Shown in pieces: positions 30,588-40,827 of a stretch of 64,000 nucleotides of DNA. The DNA comes from Ephemerocybe angulata (lineage: Eukaryota > Basidiomycota > Agaricomycetes > Agaricales > Psathyrellaceae). Each line of letters begins with the position of its first letter. Position 1 is the first letter of the stretch. Location: assembly GCA_013368325.1 (NCBI GenBank), contig JAACJK010000170.1, forward strand, positions 434,001-498,000, read 5' to 3'. The translations under genes and the position numbers were made by a program. The notes below the pieces were generated by a model. It was not told the DNA's origin and made no database searches. It was given only the letters and a program-made list of their open reading frames with translations.

Positions 30588-31601
30588 CTATACTACTGTG
30601 GGCTGAGCCATCGCGTGCTCAATCTCCAAGGCGTCCTTCCTGCTCTGCACCACTTTCCTCGCTCGCTCCCAGAAAGCCACTTCTTCGTCCTTCCGCGCCA
30701 GAGCGCCAGAATATCTCCAGATTGCTTCCCTTTTCAGCCACAATCCTGCCTCCCCTTTCTCAATCTCCTTATTGTAGTAGTAGTCATCTACCGCCGCCAC
30801 AACTCGATGATCCAGGCGCCCGCTGTTGTTCTCGATGAGCTTCCGCGCGTCCTCGAACCATTGTGTGAAGGGGATCGTAAACACGCAGACGATGAGTGAA
30901 GTTGGAAAATAAGATAGTGCGGTACGCAAATTTTGGGAGGCGCAGGATATAGTGTCGAGCGCCGGCGTCATGGAGAAGCATAGGTGTGTCAGGCCCTGGA
31001 GAAGGGAAATCGTCTCCCATGACCAGGTGGTAATGCTCCGGTCCCAATACAAATCCAGATATGTGATGGATGAGAAGATTGGGTTTATCGTCGAGTTTAA
31101 CATTCCATCCGATGTGAAGTTGAAGTGTCGACGGGAGGGGAGAAACATGAGGGCAGGGATATTGAGCCTCGTTGGGCGCATGGTCTCCCATACTTTATGT
31201 CGCCCCACACGGAGGTCGTTGTTCTTATCCTCAGCTAGGTGAAGGTGGAACTCTAGGCGCGAAACGTTTGGGCAAGCCGACATAATATCGTAGGTAGCTT
31301 GGTAATAGGAGGAACCGGTGATGTATAGCGATCTGACGTTGTCGGAGAAGAAGTGAGGGGGCTTGGATGTCGAGCGGGATGTGAGCGTACGGTGGAAGTT
31401 GATGATGTCGAATACGGTGTCGAGAACGATGTGGCGGTAGAGTACGGGCTCAACCCATGACTGGACGGCCTTGGAAACTTGTGCGCAGGCCCAGTTCGGT
31501 TCATCGTTGTCTTCAGCTGATGCTTCGAATACCGAGCGTGTTAGGTCGTCCGGAAGATCGTGGAATCGGAAAGTGGCGAGTTCGTTGGGTGCCTTTTCCA
31601 T
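30588..31601 (-). CDS. F-box-like protein, 337 aa, intronless
   Basis: Mirror paralog of 16903-17919, open from the ATG at 31601 (MEKAPNELATFRF) to 30588. Landmarks are DLPDDLTRSVFEASAED, NWACAQVSKAVQSWVEP, IMSACPNVSRLEF, LRVGRHKVWETMRP, SITYLDLYWDRS (THLDL changed to TYLDL), GLTHLCFSM, SLIVCVFTIPFTQW, HRVVAAVDDYYYN and AFWERARKVV. One residue is missing relative to the partner near TPALDTI. Both copies keep the frame, which suggests continuing selection. Putative SCF substrate adaptor. Confidence 0.87.
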   Translation of the reverse strand: MEKAPNELATFRFHDLPDDLTRSVFEASAEDNDEPNWACAQVSKAVQSWVEPVLYRHIVLDTVFDIINFHRTLTSRSTSKPPHFFSDNVRSLYITGSSYYQATYDIMSACPNVSRLEFHLHLAEDKNNDLRVGRHKVWETMRPTRLNIPALMFLPSRRHFNFTSDGMLNSTINPIFSSITYLDLYWDRSITTWSWETISLLQGLTHLCFSMTPALDTISCASQNLRTALSYFPTSLIVCVFTIPFTQWFEDARKLIENNSGRLDHRVVAAVDDYYYNKEIEKGEAGLWLKREAIWRYSGALARKDEEVAFWERARKVVQSRKDALEIEHAMAQPTVV

Positions 31602-31711
31602 CGTCCTGGGTGGACTGAGATTCAGTAGTGGGCGTTCAGGTCAAGATTGAAAGAACATCAGTGCTGATGGATAAGGAGATTTGATAGGGGACTTGATCGC
31701 ACGCCAAGCAT

Positions 31712-31720
31712 GGGCGCTTG
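31712..31720 (-). promoter_or_regulatory. CAAGCGCCC element, 111 bp before ATG of 31601 gene
   Basis: Same C-variant as the mirrored promoter at 16794-16802. Confidence 0.5.
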
Positions 31721-31931
31721 TTGAATCGATCGCCGTTTCGACTGCCCTGTGTTGTCTGGAGCCGGGACTCATTATAATAGCGCACTTGAATGCAGCCCTT
31801 AAGAATAAATTTGGGTAGGCATTTCATTATAGTCATACAGTGTAAAGCCGAGGCCTTGTATGTATTGCTGGCATGCTGGATGCTGGGGTCGCCGAGTGAG
31901 CAGCTTGACACGCGCGCCCAGCGTCTTGAGT

Positions 31932-32988
31932 TTATGAACTCTCTAGGTGTTGGTCAGAGTATGTAACATCGTGGAACTTAGTAAACGCACCCGACACTCT
32001 CTCAATCCTCCTCTGTGCCACCTTAGCCTCTGCCTGTTTCCACATCGCGTCGACACCTTCGGTCCAATTCTTACGGCCCTCCTTCCTCCAGATGGTTTCC
32101 TCCTTGATCCAGGGTCGATCAAATTCCTTCTGAAGTTCAACTTGTTCGAAATAGTATTCATGGTCCACAGCGACAACGACCCGTGAATCAAGGAGCCGGC
32201 CGTTATTCAGGACAACTTTCTCAGCGTTTAAGAACGGCTTGCCCGGGGTACGGATTTCGAAGACGCAGACTATGAGGGAGGGTGGGAAGTGGGGGACTGC
32301 AGCCTGAAGCTGTGCGGATGCATCATCGATTAGGGAAAACAGGACGGCCGTGACTAGACAGAGATGGGTGAGGGTTTGGAGAGATGAGAGCGAAGTCCAT
32401 GACCAATGTTCCTCGATAACAGCATTGGTCAGCCATGGGAGCTCAAGATGTGTTATATGAGCAAACATTGGGTGAGATCTCTTGTCCAAATTGAGATGGG
32501 AGGGGTGGAACAGAAGGACTGGAATTCGTAGGCGTCGCAAGCGCAGCGCATTCCATGCGGGGTGGTTCCCAATCAGGAAATTCCTTCTGGCCTTCAGTCA
32601 TCCAATTGAATATGTGGAGTGTCCTGAGGGAGGTACAGGCAGATAGAAGGTCCGTTATATCATCCCATGGTAGGCAAAATGGGATAATACAGAGGGATCT
32701 GACATTATCGAAGAAGGTGGGAGGCTTGGATGATTTCCGAGCGGTTGTCGCGATAAGGGTGTTGTGGATGAGTGTTAGAGACTTGTTGGAGTAGAGGGTG
32801 ATGTCGCGATAGAGGGCTGGCTCGACCCATGCCTGGATCTTCTTTGATACTCGTGAACACGCCCAGTTCGGGGTATCTGGATCGCGGGCTGCCGTTTCAA
32901 AAATTTGGCGCGCGAGGTCTTCGGGGAAATCGTCGAGCGGAAATTGTTGAACACTACGGTCTCTGGACCTGGCAACTTGTAAACTCAT
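31932..32988 (-). pseudogene. F-box-like paralog with +1 frameshift
   Basis: Mirror of the intact gene at 15504-16568. From the ATG at 32988 the frame reads LDDFPEDLARQIFETAA, NWACSRVSKKIQAWVEP, LLSACTSLRTLHIFNWMTE, then leaves frame at about 32572-32584. There GAATTTCCTGATT has one more C than the partner's GAATTTCTGATT. Similarity resumes in the next frame with RRLRIPVLLFHPSH, FAHITHLELPWL, TLTHLCLVTAVL, SLIVCVFEIRT and AMWKQAEAKVAQRR, ending at 31932. Total length is 3n+1. Confidence 0.85.
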
Positions 32989-33347
32989 CGCAGGGTGAAA
33001 AGCCGGAGGCTGCGGTGATTGCTTGACCGATGAATGAGGCAGGAGTGAACTGAAGGAAACCTGCCTCGGAACAGGGGTTTGGTCTACCTGTGTTTCACAA
33101 TGTTTGGCTGGACTTGTATGTGTGCGACACTCTCGTCTCAGATCGAAGAAAATAAAGGGATGCGACCACCAAATCCGACTAGATGTACACCAAACTACAA
33201 GGTCACAAAGTATCCTAAGACCGCAGCCTACTGCCCTGGCCGTGCATCGAGACCTCCGGATCCCGCCGGGAAGGGCGTGACGGACGCACGTTCGCACCTC
33301 GTTGCACGGATATTCTGACCTGCACAGAAACTGCAGTATTACTTACC

Positions 33348-33826
33348 ATGAGTGACGCTGGTTTCTCCATCGCAGATCTCCCAGAGGATTTGGCTCGATT
33401 GGTTATCGAGGCGGCTCTTGAAGACCGCGGAGATGCAACAGGCGCGGCCATGGGCTTGTGCAAGACTGTGCAAAACCTTTCAGGCCTGGTGAGTTATGAT
33501 TCGACACTACCTCCAAGTAGCTGACATTGGACCGTTATGCTTGTATCAGGGCCGAGCCGGTATTGTACAGGAACATCTTCGCCGACGACTTCACCACCAT
33601 AACCCTGCTCCATCGCACTATCCTCTCGCATCCATCGAAGAAACCGGATTTCTTCCTGACAAATGTGAAGAGCCTTGGCCTGGGATCGGGCTGCGGCTCA
33701 TCTTTCGATGCTGTCGTCGACATCCTACATGCTTGTGCCACCGTCGAACGACTTGACATAAAACCCTACTTCGACTCACTCACGCCCGGGCCACCCTCCA
33801 GGCCCTGTGACGACTCTGGAGTCTGA
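33348..33826 (+). pseudogene. F-box-like paralog, frameshifted and truncated
   Basis: The start FSIADLPEDLARLVIEAAL is followed by a 7-nt excess (about 33440-33449) relative to the neighbour at 34302, so WACARLCKTFQAW appears in another frame. An intron of about 63 bp splits the Trp codon. Exon 2 reads AEPVLYRNIFADDF, TLLHRTILSHPSKKPDFF and ILHACATVERLDI, then runs into GACTCTGGAGTCTGAG and stops. The C-terminal half is missing. The sequence is closest to the genes at 34302 and 23807/27334. Confidence 0.75.
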
Positions 33827-34165
33827 GAATTGCTCTGCCCTGATGTCACGGACGTTTACGAGGATGTGCGGAGTAGATTCTAGATTCTAGAATCATGTTT
33901 TTAGGCTAGCTAACGCGGCGGCGCTTATATTATTGGATTATCGAATCTATACGCCTCATCCCTTGGTGTCTCTCTACTCCAATTTCAGGCCGCGGCTCAT
34001 CGGGAGTATCTTCCGGATAAGAAGTTCGTACCAGATGCTTATAGCGTGCCTATCTGAGAAATGGATTCACGAAGAATACGCGACCCCTCTGACGGTGGAT
34101 TCCGACTACTGCTTTAGATCTCAGCTCTCTTGATAACTTCCTTAAAGTTCACAAGCGCCACGGGA
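33827..34165. other. Intergenic, nothing recognised
   Basis: It begins with GATTCTAGATTCTAGAATC, a short palindromic repeat at the truncation point of the preceding pseudogene. No gene is seen. Confidence 0.45.
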
Positions 34166-34174
34166 TAAGCGCCC
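34166..34174 (+). promoter_or_regulatory. TAAGCGCCC element, 128 bp before ATG of 34302 gene
   Basis: Exact element, followed by four GTCAC repeats (TTGTCACATT, AGTCACTC, CGTCACTT, TGTCACCA). Confidence 0.55.
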
Positions 34175-34301
34175 AGCGGCTGGATGGTTTGTCACATTCC
34201 AGTCACTCCGTCACTTTGTCACCACATGGTGATAAGGTTGAGAATTCAGGAAGGACGCACGTTCGTGTGTCGGTTGCACTGATACCTCCACCTCCCCCAC
34301 C

Positions 34302-35319
34302 ATGAGCGACAAAAATTCTTTCCCCTTCGGTGACCTCCCAGAGGACCTGAACCGCTCGATCTTTGAAGCGGCCGTTGAGGACTTAGACGCAACAGCATGG
34401 GCTTGTGCCAGATTATGCAAGTCAGTAAAGGCTTGGTGAGTTTTAACACAAATAGGGCTTGTGTAAATGGGAAATGCGAAGGAGCTGACGATGCCTCTCC
34501 CCTCTTACTCTCAGGACGGAGCCGCTGTTGTACAAACACATTTTTATTGACTCCCGTATAAGGATGGCCCGCCTTCACCGTACAATTCGTTCACATCCCT
34601 CTAAAGAACCAAACTTCTTCCAGAGAACCGTAAAGAGCCTTACCTTAGGCTCTGGTTCGCGTTACTCCAGCGACGACGTTGTCGGCATCCTAAACGCATG
34701 TGCCCAGGTCGAGCGGCTCCGCATAAAAACCCTTTTCATCCCACTTCTAGAGTGCGACTGGACCTCCCCACGCCTCTTTAACCAGCCCGCCTGGAATTCC
34801 CTCCGCCCAAAGGAGCTCGAGGTCTCTGATGACCTCTTCCTCTTTTTCTTTAACAGACACCACTTCCGCGCCTCCGGGATGCATGCAAATCCCATATTTA
34901 CGAATGTCACGCATCTCGTGCTGGACCTCTCGACGCACCACAGGAGGGGCTGGTGGGCTTGGGACACACTGTCTCAGTTTAACACCTTGACCCACCTCTG
35001 TCTGTGCGTCACCAAGGCGCATTCTGGACGAATTTGGCTGCTTTCTATTGTACCCCACTTTCCCAGTGCGCTGTGTGTCTGCGTCGTTTACATCGACCAT
35101 TTCCTTGGCTTGGAATCCTTGGTAGAGCAGATCATGATTATGGAGGATAGGATTGTTGTTGCACTAGATGAGGGCCAGGATACATGCAGTCTAAACCGTA
35201 GAACTCTAGAAAAGACTATTTGGTGGTACAAGTACGAAATGAAGGGAAAGGTGGAGAGCGATGGTGGATTCTGGCGTAGGGCGGAGGCGAAGGTTGCAGA
35301 GCTCAGGGGAATAACTTGA
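34302..35319 (+). CDS. F-box-like protein, 312 aa
   Basis: Exon 1 is 34302-34435 and exon 2 is 34515-35319, with a 79-bp intron (GTGAGT...TCAG) splitting the Trp codon. The start MSDKNSFPFGDLPEDLNRSIFEAAVED leads to AWACARLCKSVKAW and TEPLLYKHIFIDS. Later landmarks are ILNACAQVERLRI, RHHFRASGMHANPIF, TNVTHLVLDLS, NTLTHLCLCV, ALCVCVVYI, RIVVALDEG and GFWRRAEAKVAEL. This is the intact member of a subgroup whose other members (23807, 27334, 33348) are all dead, so it may be the last functional copy here. Putative SCF substrate adaptor. Confidence 0.85.
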
Positions 35320-35747
35320 ACGTCTAGAAGTGTTACAAAAGAAGGAGTTACGAAGATGGTACCCCTACATCCTGACTTCTCCTCACTTGTTACTACTCAT
35401 CCGCGACCGACGCGTCCTACTTAGTAGTTATCGTCTGCCACTTTTTCCTTTTAAACTAGTTTATTAGTCCGACCTTTGTAGGTTTTAGAAGTCTGCCGTG
35501 TTCCAATTTTTAAAACACACCTTTAGTATGCGACGTCTGCGACAAGGAAGTCGATTACGGGTTTTGAAGGCCACTGTCAGGCCACTGTCGGAAACAAGCG
35601 CTGGCAGCGGCAGCCCCTATCCCGCATTTCCAAGTCCGACGGTGATGACTGAATCAGCAAGCGCCGTGCATCTTCCTCTTGCTTCCGTACCACGACCTTT
35701 GTCCACTCTATATCCTTTTGCATCCAAGCTTTTCTCTTCTTACCACA
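35320..35747. other. Promoter region of LENG1-like gene
   Basis: No gene is seen. A T-rich tract and TATATCCTTTT near 35710 lie just upstream of the ATG at 35748. Confidence 0.4.
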
Positions 35748-36843
35748 ATGGGTAAACTCAACATTGCCCACCACAAGTCCTACCACCCATATAGGCGAGA
35801 CAACATCGAGCGGGTCCGTCGAGATGAAGAAGAGGCAGCGCTGTTAGAGCAAAAAGCCGAAGGCCGGATGCTGCTCGCGGACGCAGAAGCACGGATAGAG
35901 CTACTCAGAGAGAAGGCGAAGATTGGGGACAAGAAGAAGGATAAGAGGAAGCAGGAGAGGGAAGACGAGAAGGAGTTGGAGAGGCAGCTTGCGGGCGGGC
36001 GGAGTACGACGATGGAGGATGCGGTGGAGAAACTTCCAACTGTCGGAGGACATATCAACTTTTTTGAGGACTTGGAACATGTGAGTTGAACTACTCAATC
36101 TCTTTGACGATATAGTTGGCTCTGGTAGCATGGTGGTGCTGATAGAGCTGTTTAGGGTGCGATATCTGCCGCGATACAGAGCGCAGCGAAGGCCAAGGCG
36201 ACCGCTGCAGCTGAGGCTGAGAAAGGCGTCGCGCTCGCTCCAAGCACGAAAGACATGAACCCATGGTACTCCGACCAGAAGCGAAGGCTGGATCCCGGTA
36301 CCAGTGACCTCCCAGAGGATAAGAAGTGAGCCAATTGGTCCGACCGGTCATAAATTTCGGTTCTGTACTCACCTGAGTCACAGGAAACGCGACGAGCGCC
36401 GAAAGGCCGTACACGATCCTCTCACCTCTATTACCAAGCAGCTTGCAGCATCCTCATCCCCCAAATCCTCTCGGTGTCGCCCACCACAGCGCCCCGCATC
36501 ATCTTCCTCGTCCCAGCTTCAGGACCAGACACGAGACCTCACACAAGCTCGACTTTCTCGCGAGTCGTCGGAACGCCAGCGAGCCCTGGCACTGATCGAG
36601 AAGCGTAAGCGCGAGCGGGCAGGGAATGAGACGCCATCAACTGTTTATGGGGGTGAAGGGGGGTATTCGGACCAGTTCAATCGGGAAGACGTAAGGGCTG
36701 CGCGCGGGTATAACGATGGAGAAAGGGATGGAGCGTGGAGGGATCGGAGGTGGGACGATGAAAGAAGTCGGGGCTATGGGAAGGATAGAGATATGGATAG
36801 AAGAAGTAGAGACGGGGACAGAAATTGGAAGTCGCGTGGATGA
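35748..36843 (+). CDS. LENG1-like protein with N-terminal Cir_N domain, 320 aa
   Basis: Three exons: 35748-36080, 36156-36325 and 36384-36843. The N-terminus MGKLNIAHHKSYHPYRRDN followed by IERVRRDEEEAALLEQ and EARIELLREKAK is the Cir_N signature, as in human LENG1. In that family the Trp of KSWH is usual; here it is Tyr. A Lys/Glu-rich segment follows, then HINFFEDLEH, MNPWYSDQKRRLD and a C-terminal Arg/Asp-rich RS-like tail. Cir_N proteins are generally nuclear and linked to splicing or transcription co-repression, but the role of LENG1 itself is poorly defined. It is a conserved single-copy type gene interrupting the F-box-like series. Confidence 0.82.
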
Positions 36844-37270
36844 TAGAGGCTTTCGGTAAGCGGTGGGGGAGAATGCCGGGTTACAACCTTGAACTATAAT
36901 CGCTCGCTTTCAATCAGAGAGGTATGTTCTTTACTGATTGGCCACCCCATTCTCCTGGTCTGACAATGATCTGACCTGGCGGCTGCTTCCCTCCGCCGGT
37001 TAAGAAACCCCCCACGACAGGGAACATATACCTCAAGTCTTCTAGGTGGACCATCCCAAGAGTTGGCTTCGAGCTGATGGGGCCAATGCTATTGATGCAG
37101 AGCTAGAACTGCGAGCTGAAGCTCACATATCGTCGGCCAGAACTGAGGTGATCATCCAGCTCATTCCTGGTTTCAGGTAATTCAGGGTGACTGGAGCATA
37201 ATACCGGCTCTAATACACCAGGTTACATATTGATTTCTCGAATGCTAGCGCAGTCGCTGAGATTTGCGCG
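36844..37270. other. Intergenic, convergent 3' ends
   Basis: No gene or repeat could be supported between the two convergent genes. Confidence 0.45.
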
Positions 37271-38269
37271 TCACATTATCTGCCCCTCTCGCTGCTTCAT
37301 CGCCATTTGGACCGCCCTGTCCCAGAATGCATCCTCCTCCTTCCCCCATGGTCCCGCCTCCCAAGCAATCGATCTCGAGATTGCTCTCTGCTTTATCCAC
37401 GCACCGTCATACCCCTGCTGTGCGACGCTCCGGTAGAATCCATGATTGACGGCAAGGACAATGCGACTATCCACTCCCATCCACCCGGGATCTTTGGTAG
37501 TCTTGAGCGTCGGTCCATACCCGCCGCAAACGAAGAAGACACACACAACGAGGGAGGAACGTAGCTGAGCCGCGAAAGAAGGGAGGTCTTGTGTGCTCTC
37601 AAATGGCGAGGCCCACGATGTGATGGTGATGCAGAGGTGCGTTACCGAATTGAGTTGTGAGATAGACGGCCAGTACCAGGGAGCAGACCCCTTTTTGTAA
37701 TTGGAGAATTCATCCCAGAGGAAGTCAAGGTGGGTGAGACAGGCGAATGTCGAGTTGAGATCTCTGAACCCTACGCAGGACGATTGGGGGCTGCTCAAGG
37801 AATTCGGAAGCATTGCGGAGTTGAGGGAAAGTCGCTTCAGGCGGAGCGTCTCCCATGCGTTGTGCCTTCCTACTCGATAGTCCTCCTCCGGATCTTCATT
37901 TCTCTCGCGGATGCGGCTTATATCGAGGCAGACGATGCCTGAGCAGGCGCAAACGATGCTGAAAATGTCCACACAATCTACGGGACGATCAATGTGGAGC
38001 GTTTTGACGTGGGCCGAGAAGAAATTGGCGGATTTGGATGGATGAGAGATGATTGTGCGGTTGAGCTGAAGTATTGCGGTGCGATTGTATAGCTGTATGT
38101 GCTGGTAAAGTATGGGCTCGACCCAGGACTGTATAGTCTTTGAGACCAGTGGATAGGCCCAGTTTGAGGCTTTGGTGTCTTCAGCCGCAGTTTCGAAGAT
38201 GGAGCGGATGAGGTCCTCGGGTAGGGTATGGAAGAGGAAACTCTCGGAGTTGGTGGCGGGGGAGGCCAT
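37271..38269 (-). CDS. F-box-like protein, 332 aa, intronless
   Basis: A single exon from the ATG at 38269 (MASPATNSESFLFH). The F-box-like segment has TLPEDLIRSIFETAAED; NWACARVSK is changed to NWAYPLVSKTIQSW, then VEPILYQHIQL. Then come IVCACSGIVCLDI, YRVGRHNAWETLRLKRL, LTHLDFLWDE, NSVTHLCITI, SLVVCVFFVCGG, DSRIVLAVNHGFY and AFWDRAVQMAMKQR. It is more diverged than the duplicated pairs and has no close copy in the window. Putative SCF substrate adaptor. Confidence 0.83.
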   Translation of the reverse strand: MASPATNSESFLFHTLPEDLIRSIFETAAEDTKASNWAYPLVSKTIQSWVEPILYQHIQLYNRTAILQLNRTIISHPSKSANFFSAHVKTLHIDRPVDCVDIFSIVCACSGIVCLDISRIRERNEDPEEDYRVGRHNAWETLRLKRLSLNSAMLPNSLSSPQSSCVGFRDLNSTFACLTHLDFLWDEFSNYKKGSAPWYWPSISQLNSVTHLCITITSWASPFESTQDLPSFAAQLRSSLVVCVFFVCGGYGPTLKTTKDPGWMGVDSRIVLAVNHGFYRSVAQQGYDGAWIKQRAISRSIAWEAGPWGKEEDAFWDRAVQMAMKQREGQIM

Positions 38270-38394
38270 CTTGCATTCCTGCAGTGGATGGTGGACCTGA
38301 ATAAAGAGAGGACTAAATAAACCTTGGCGAACAATCGATGGGCTCAAAATGGATTGTGATTTGATGAATCTTGATGTGATAACGGTCACAACAT

Positions 38395-38403
38395 GGGCGC
38401 TTA
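38395..38403 (-). promoter_or_regulatory. TAAGCGCCC element, 126 bp before ATG of 38269 gene
   Basis: Exact element in gene orientation, followed by TTGTGACCGTTATCACATC. Confidence 0.55.
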
Positions 38404-39489
38404 TTGAACATTAATTTCTTGCTTACTAGCCTAATCTCAGGATGCAGCGATAAACTAATGCGAGCTCCAGGTATCCGGTGGCTTTTCATCGTTCTTATCT
38501 TGGTTCTTCTGCTCACCGTGTGTGTGTGTCGAATTGCAATTGGGAGTGATGCGATAGGAGGTTTTTGACCTATGAGTCGGAATGACTGGGTATGCAAATT
38601 TTTGAAGTTGGTAGCACACCATTCGACGAATTCTATCCTTTGTCAAGGAACCGAAAATCAGTGGCCGCAAATGCAATGATGACGACCCTCGAAATAAGCG
38701 CCCGTTTACCCGTGGCGGAACTGAAGTTCAAAGAGAGGATGCCGGAGAGCTATCATCGGTCAATTGCGGTGTATTCGAGGGGATGTACGAAAAATGCTGA
38801 GCGACGAGTGGCTGCGGCATATATAGAGACAAGATGCCCCGAGCTTCGCTCAGGGGCATGTTGTGCACCAGGAAAAAATATAGAACAACCAGCTTGCATT
38901 TGTATTGTTTCACAGAGCACGGCAACGAAACCTTGGGCATCTGAAGTCCGGACTCCGTCTTTGAGGTTGATAGTTGATAAAAGAGCTCAGGAGAGCCGAA
39001 CGCTGACCGTCGAGGCAACAATTGAGAGTAATAATATTCATTGCTTGATTCTGTGCGCGTCGTGTACCCTGTCCCCGATTGCGAATTGGAACTTCGCCAT
39101 GTAAACCAACGTCGCAAGTAGGAGGCCAATGAGTAGTCAAGGCGACCGCAATGAGGGAAAAGAAATCGGAGAATGAAAGCAGATGAAAAGAACGGGGAGA
39201 ACAGAGTGTTTAAGATTGTAAGACTCAAACAATAGTAACAATTGCAGTATCGGACGTAGGACCATGGTCACCCATGACCAATGGGCCATAAGGAGAGTAA
39301 TAAAAGACAAAAGGTATGAGCAAGGATATGAGAGTGAAAAGCGCAACAATTGAAAGTGCGCGATTTACCTACGTCATGGACAGGGTAGGAGCGGTCCAAG
39401 CATATAACAATTAGATGTGCGTGGCTATAACTATTAAAGCAAGAGAGTGGAGCCTTTCCATCACAATCCCCTCCGACCCATCCAGGAAA
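38404..39489. other. About 1.1 kb intergenic with an orphan TAAGCGCCC element
   Basis: Overlapping open frames on both strands (plus 38592-39104, minus 38728-39228) show no family similarity and are not supported. An exact TAAGCGCCCG lies at 38695-38703 on the plus strand, about 790 bp before the next F-box-like ATG, much farther than in other members. Confidence 0.45.
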
Positions 39490-40476
39490 ATGGCCACTCA
39501 AGAGAACTCCTCTCCTTTCAGCGACCTCCCGAAGGAATTGGTGCGCTTTATCTTCGAGATAAGCGCCCATGATCCGACAGGGCCAGGTTGGACGTGCGCG
39601 CTGGTGTCAAAGGAGGTACAAAGATGGGTCGAACGTATCCTCTACCGCGACGTCGACCTCGGAAGTTCCTCTTCCAAACTTCTTAAATTCCATCGTACCA
39701 CCCTGTGCCACCCATCAAAGCCACCTGGCTTCATATCTGCAAACGTCAAATCCCTTGGGGCTATGTGTGGAGAAGCTGTGGCACGACATATCATCGAACT
39801 GTACTCTGTGTTGGAAGCCTGCTCAAACGTCGAGGCGCTATATATCTCTCTCGACGTCCGTACGTGGCCACCTGGGGCGGGGGAAGACTTGAAAATAGGG
39901 AAGCACCCGGTGTGGAAGCAGTTCTCGAGGCTGAAGAGATTGCAAGTACCAGCAGAAATATTCCTCCAATCTCACAGGACGTTTTCGTTTGGACCAACCA
40001 CGAATCCCATCTTCGCCGCTCTCACACACTTGGAAATATCGGAAATATCTTGGCAGAGGAGTCCTGGGCCTGACGACTGGCGATGGGAGACGCTCCCTAC
40101 TCTCCGCACCCTCACCCACCTCTGCATCTGCTGCAAGTATGCATCGAAGGACGATCTAGTAACGGGTGTTCGTAAATGGGTGAACTACTTACCTGTGCGA
40201 CTCAAGGTGTGCGCGATCCGCGTAGCGCTTGACTGGCCAGAAAGCAGCGGTGCAAGGTTAGAGGCAATTGCCGGGCAATGCGAGGCAATGGATTCAAGGC
40301 TCGTGGTTGCACTGGATGCGGGATACACATTTCTGGAGGCGAAATGGCCGACGTGGGTCCGTAAGAATGTGGTGTGGAGGAGGTGGAATGAGAAGGCGAA
40401 CAGGGGATGTCGGGAAATTGATGATGAATGTTGGAGCCGTTTGGAGGCGAAACTTGTCGAGCGGGGGTTACTGTAA
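39490..40476 (+). CDS. F-box-like protein, 328 aa, intronless
   Basis: A single exon from the ATG at 39490 (MATQENSSPFSDLPKELVRFIFEISAHD is the F-box-like start), then GWTCALVSKEVQRWVERILYRDVDL. Later landmarks are VLEACSNVEALYI, LKIGKHPVWKQF, SHRTFSFGPTTNPIF, ALTHLEISEIS, TLTHLCICC, RLKVCAIRV, DSRLVVALDAGY and ECWSRLEAKLVERG. The terminal FWxRAE motif is changed to CWSRLEA. Putative SCF substrate adaptor; diverged singleton. Confidence 0.82.
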   Translation: MATQENSSPFSDLPKELVRFIFEISAHDPTGPGWTCALVSKEVQRWVERILYRDVDLGSSSSKLLKFHRTTLCHPSKPPGFISANVKSLGAMCGEAVARHIIELYSVLEACSNVEALYISLDVRTWPPGAGEDLKIGKHPVWKQFSRLKRLQVPAEIFLQSHRTFSFGPTTNPIFAALTHLEISEISWQRSPGPDDWRWETLPTLRTLTHLCICCKYASKDDLVTGVRKWVNYLPVRLKVCAIRVALDWPESSGARLEAIAGQCEAMDSRLVVALDAGYTFLEAKWPTWVRKNVVWRRWNEKANRGCREIDDECWSRLEAKLVERGLL

Positions 40477-40723
40477 AATAATGCTACCAGGACAACTTGT
40501 TGCCAAAGGACTATATGAAATGACTCCTTCGATGTTTCCACCCATGAATTATCGAACAGGTATCAACCGATGCTACCAGTGTCCCTCGGAGGCGTACCTA
40601 ATACTGGCGACTAAAACCTACTTGCTCCATTGTTCCAATCCTTTCCTGAGCAGTGAGTACTCTCGTCTACTCCTTTCGATAACATTAAAAGTATAAAATG
40701 TGACTAGGAATGGGCAAAAAGTC

Positions 40724-40827
40724 TGATGAGAGTGGGATTCGAACCCACGCCCTTTCGGACCAGATGTAACGAGCATCTAATGCCCTGATCCTTAGTCTGG
40801 CGCCTTAGACCGCTCGGCCATCTCACC
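40724..40827 (-). tRNA. tRNA-Leu(AAG) with intron
   Basis: Read on the minus strand: acceptor GGTGAGA pairs with TCTCATC (one G-T), and a Leu-type long variable arm follows the anticodon arm. The anticodon stem CCAGA/TCTGG flanks CTAAGG plus an insertion of about 24 nt that starts after position 37. The anticodon is AAG and the T arm contains GGTTCGAATCC. The terminal bases assume an encoded discriminator A. Confidence 0.88.

Larger units (their letters stand above)
27005..33240. repeat. Right arm of large inverted segmental duplication
   Basis: Mirror of 15235-24135: tRNA-Val, then F-box-like loci at 27334, 29243, 30588 and 31932 correspond in reverse order and strand to 23807, 20212, 16903 and 15504. 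Upstream elements, 5' regions and spacer strings are also conserved. The outer edge is near GCAGCCTACTGCCC (33222-33235). Confidence 0.85.

Noticed and set aside
38592..39228. Overlapping open frames of 170 codons (+) and 166 codons (-)
   Set aside because: They oppose each other, show no family similarity, and composition gives no reason to prefer either.
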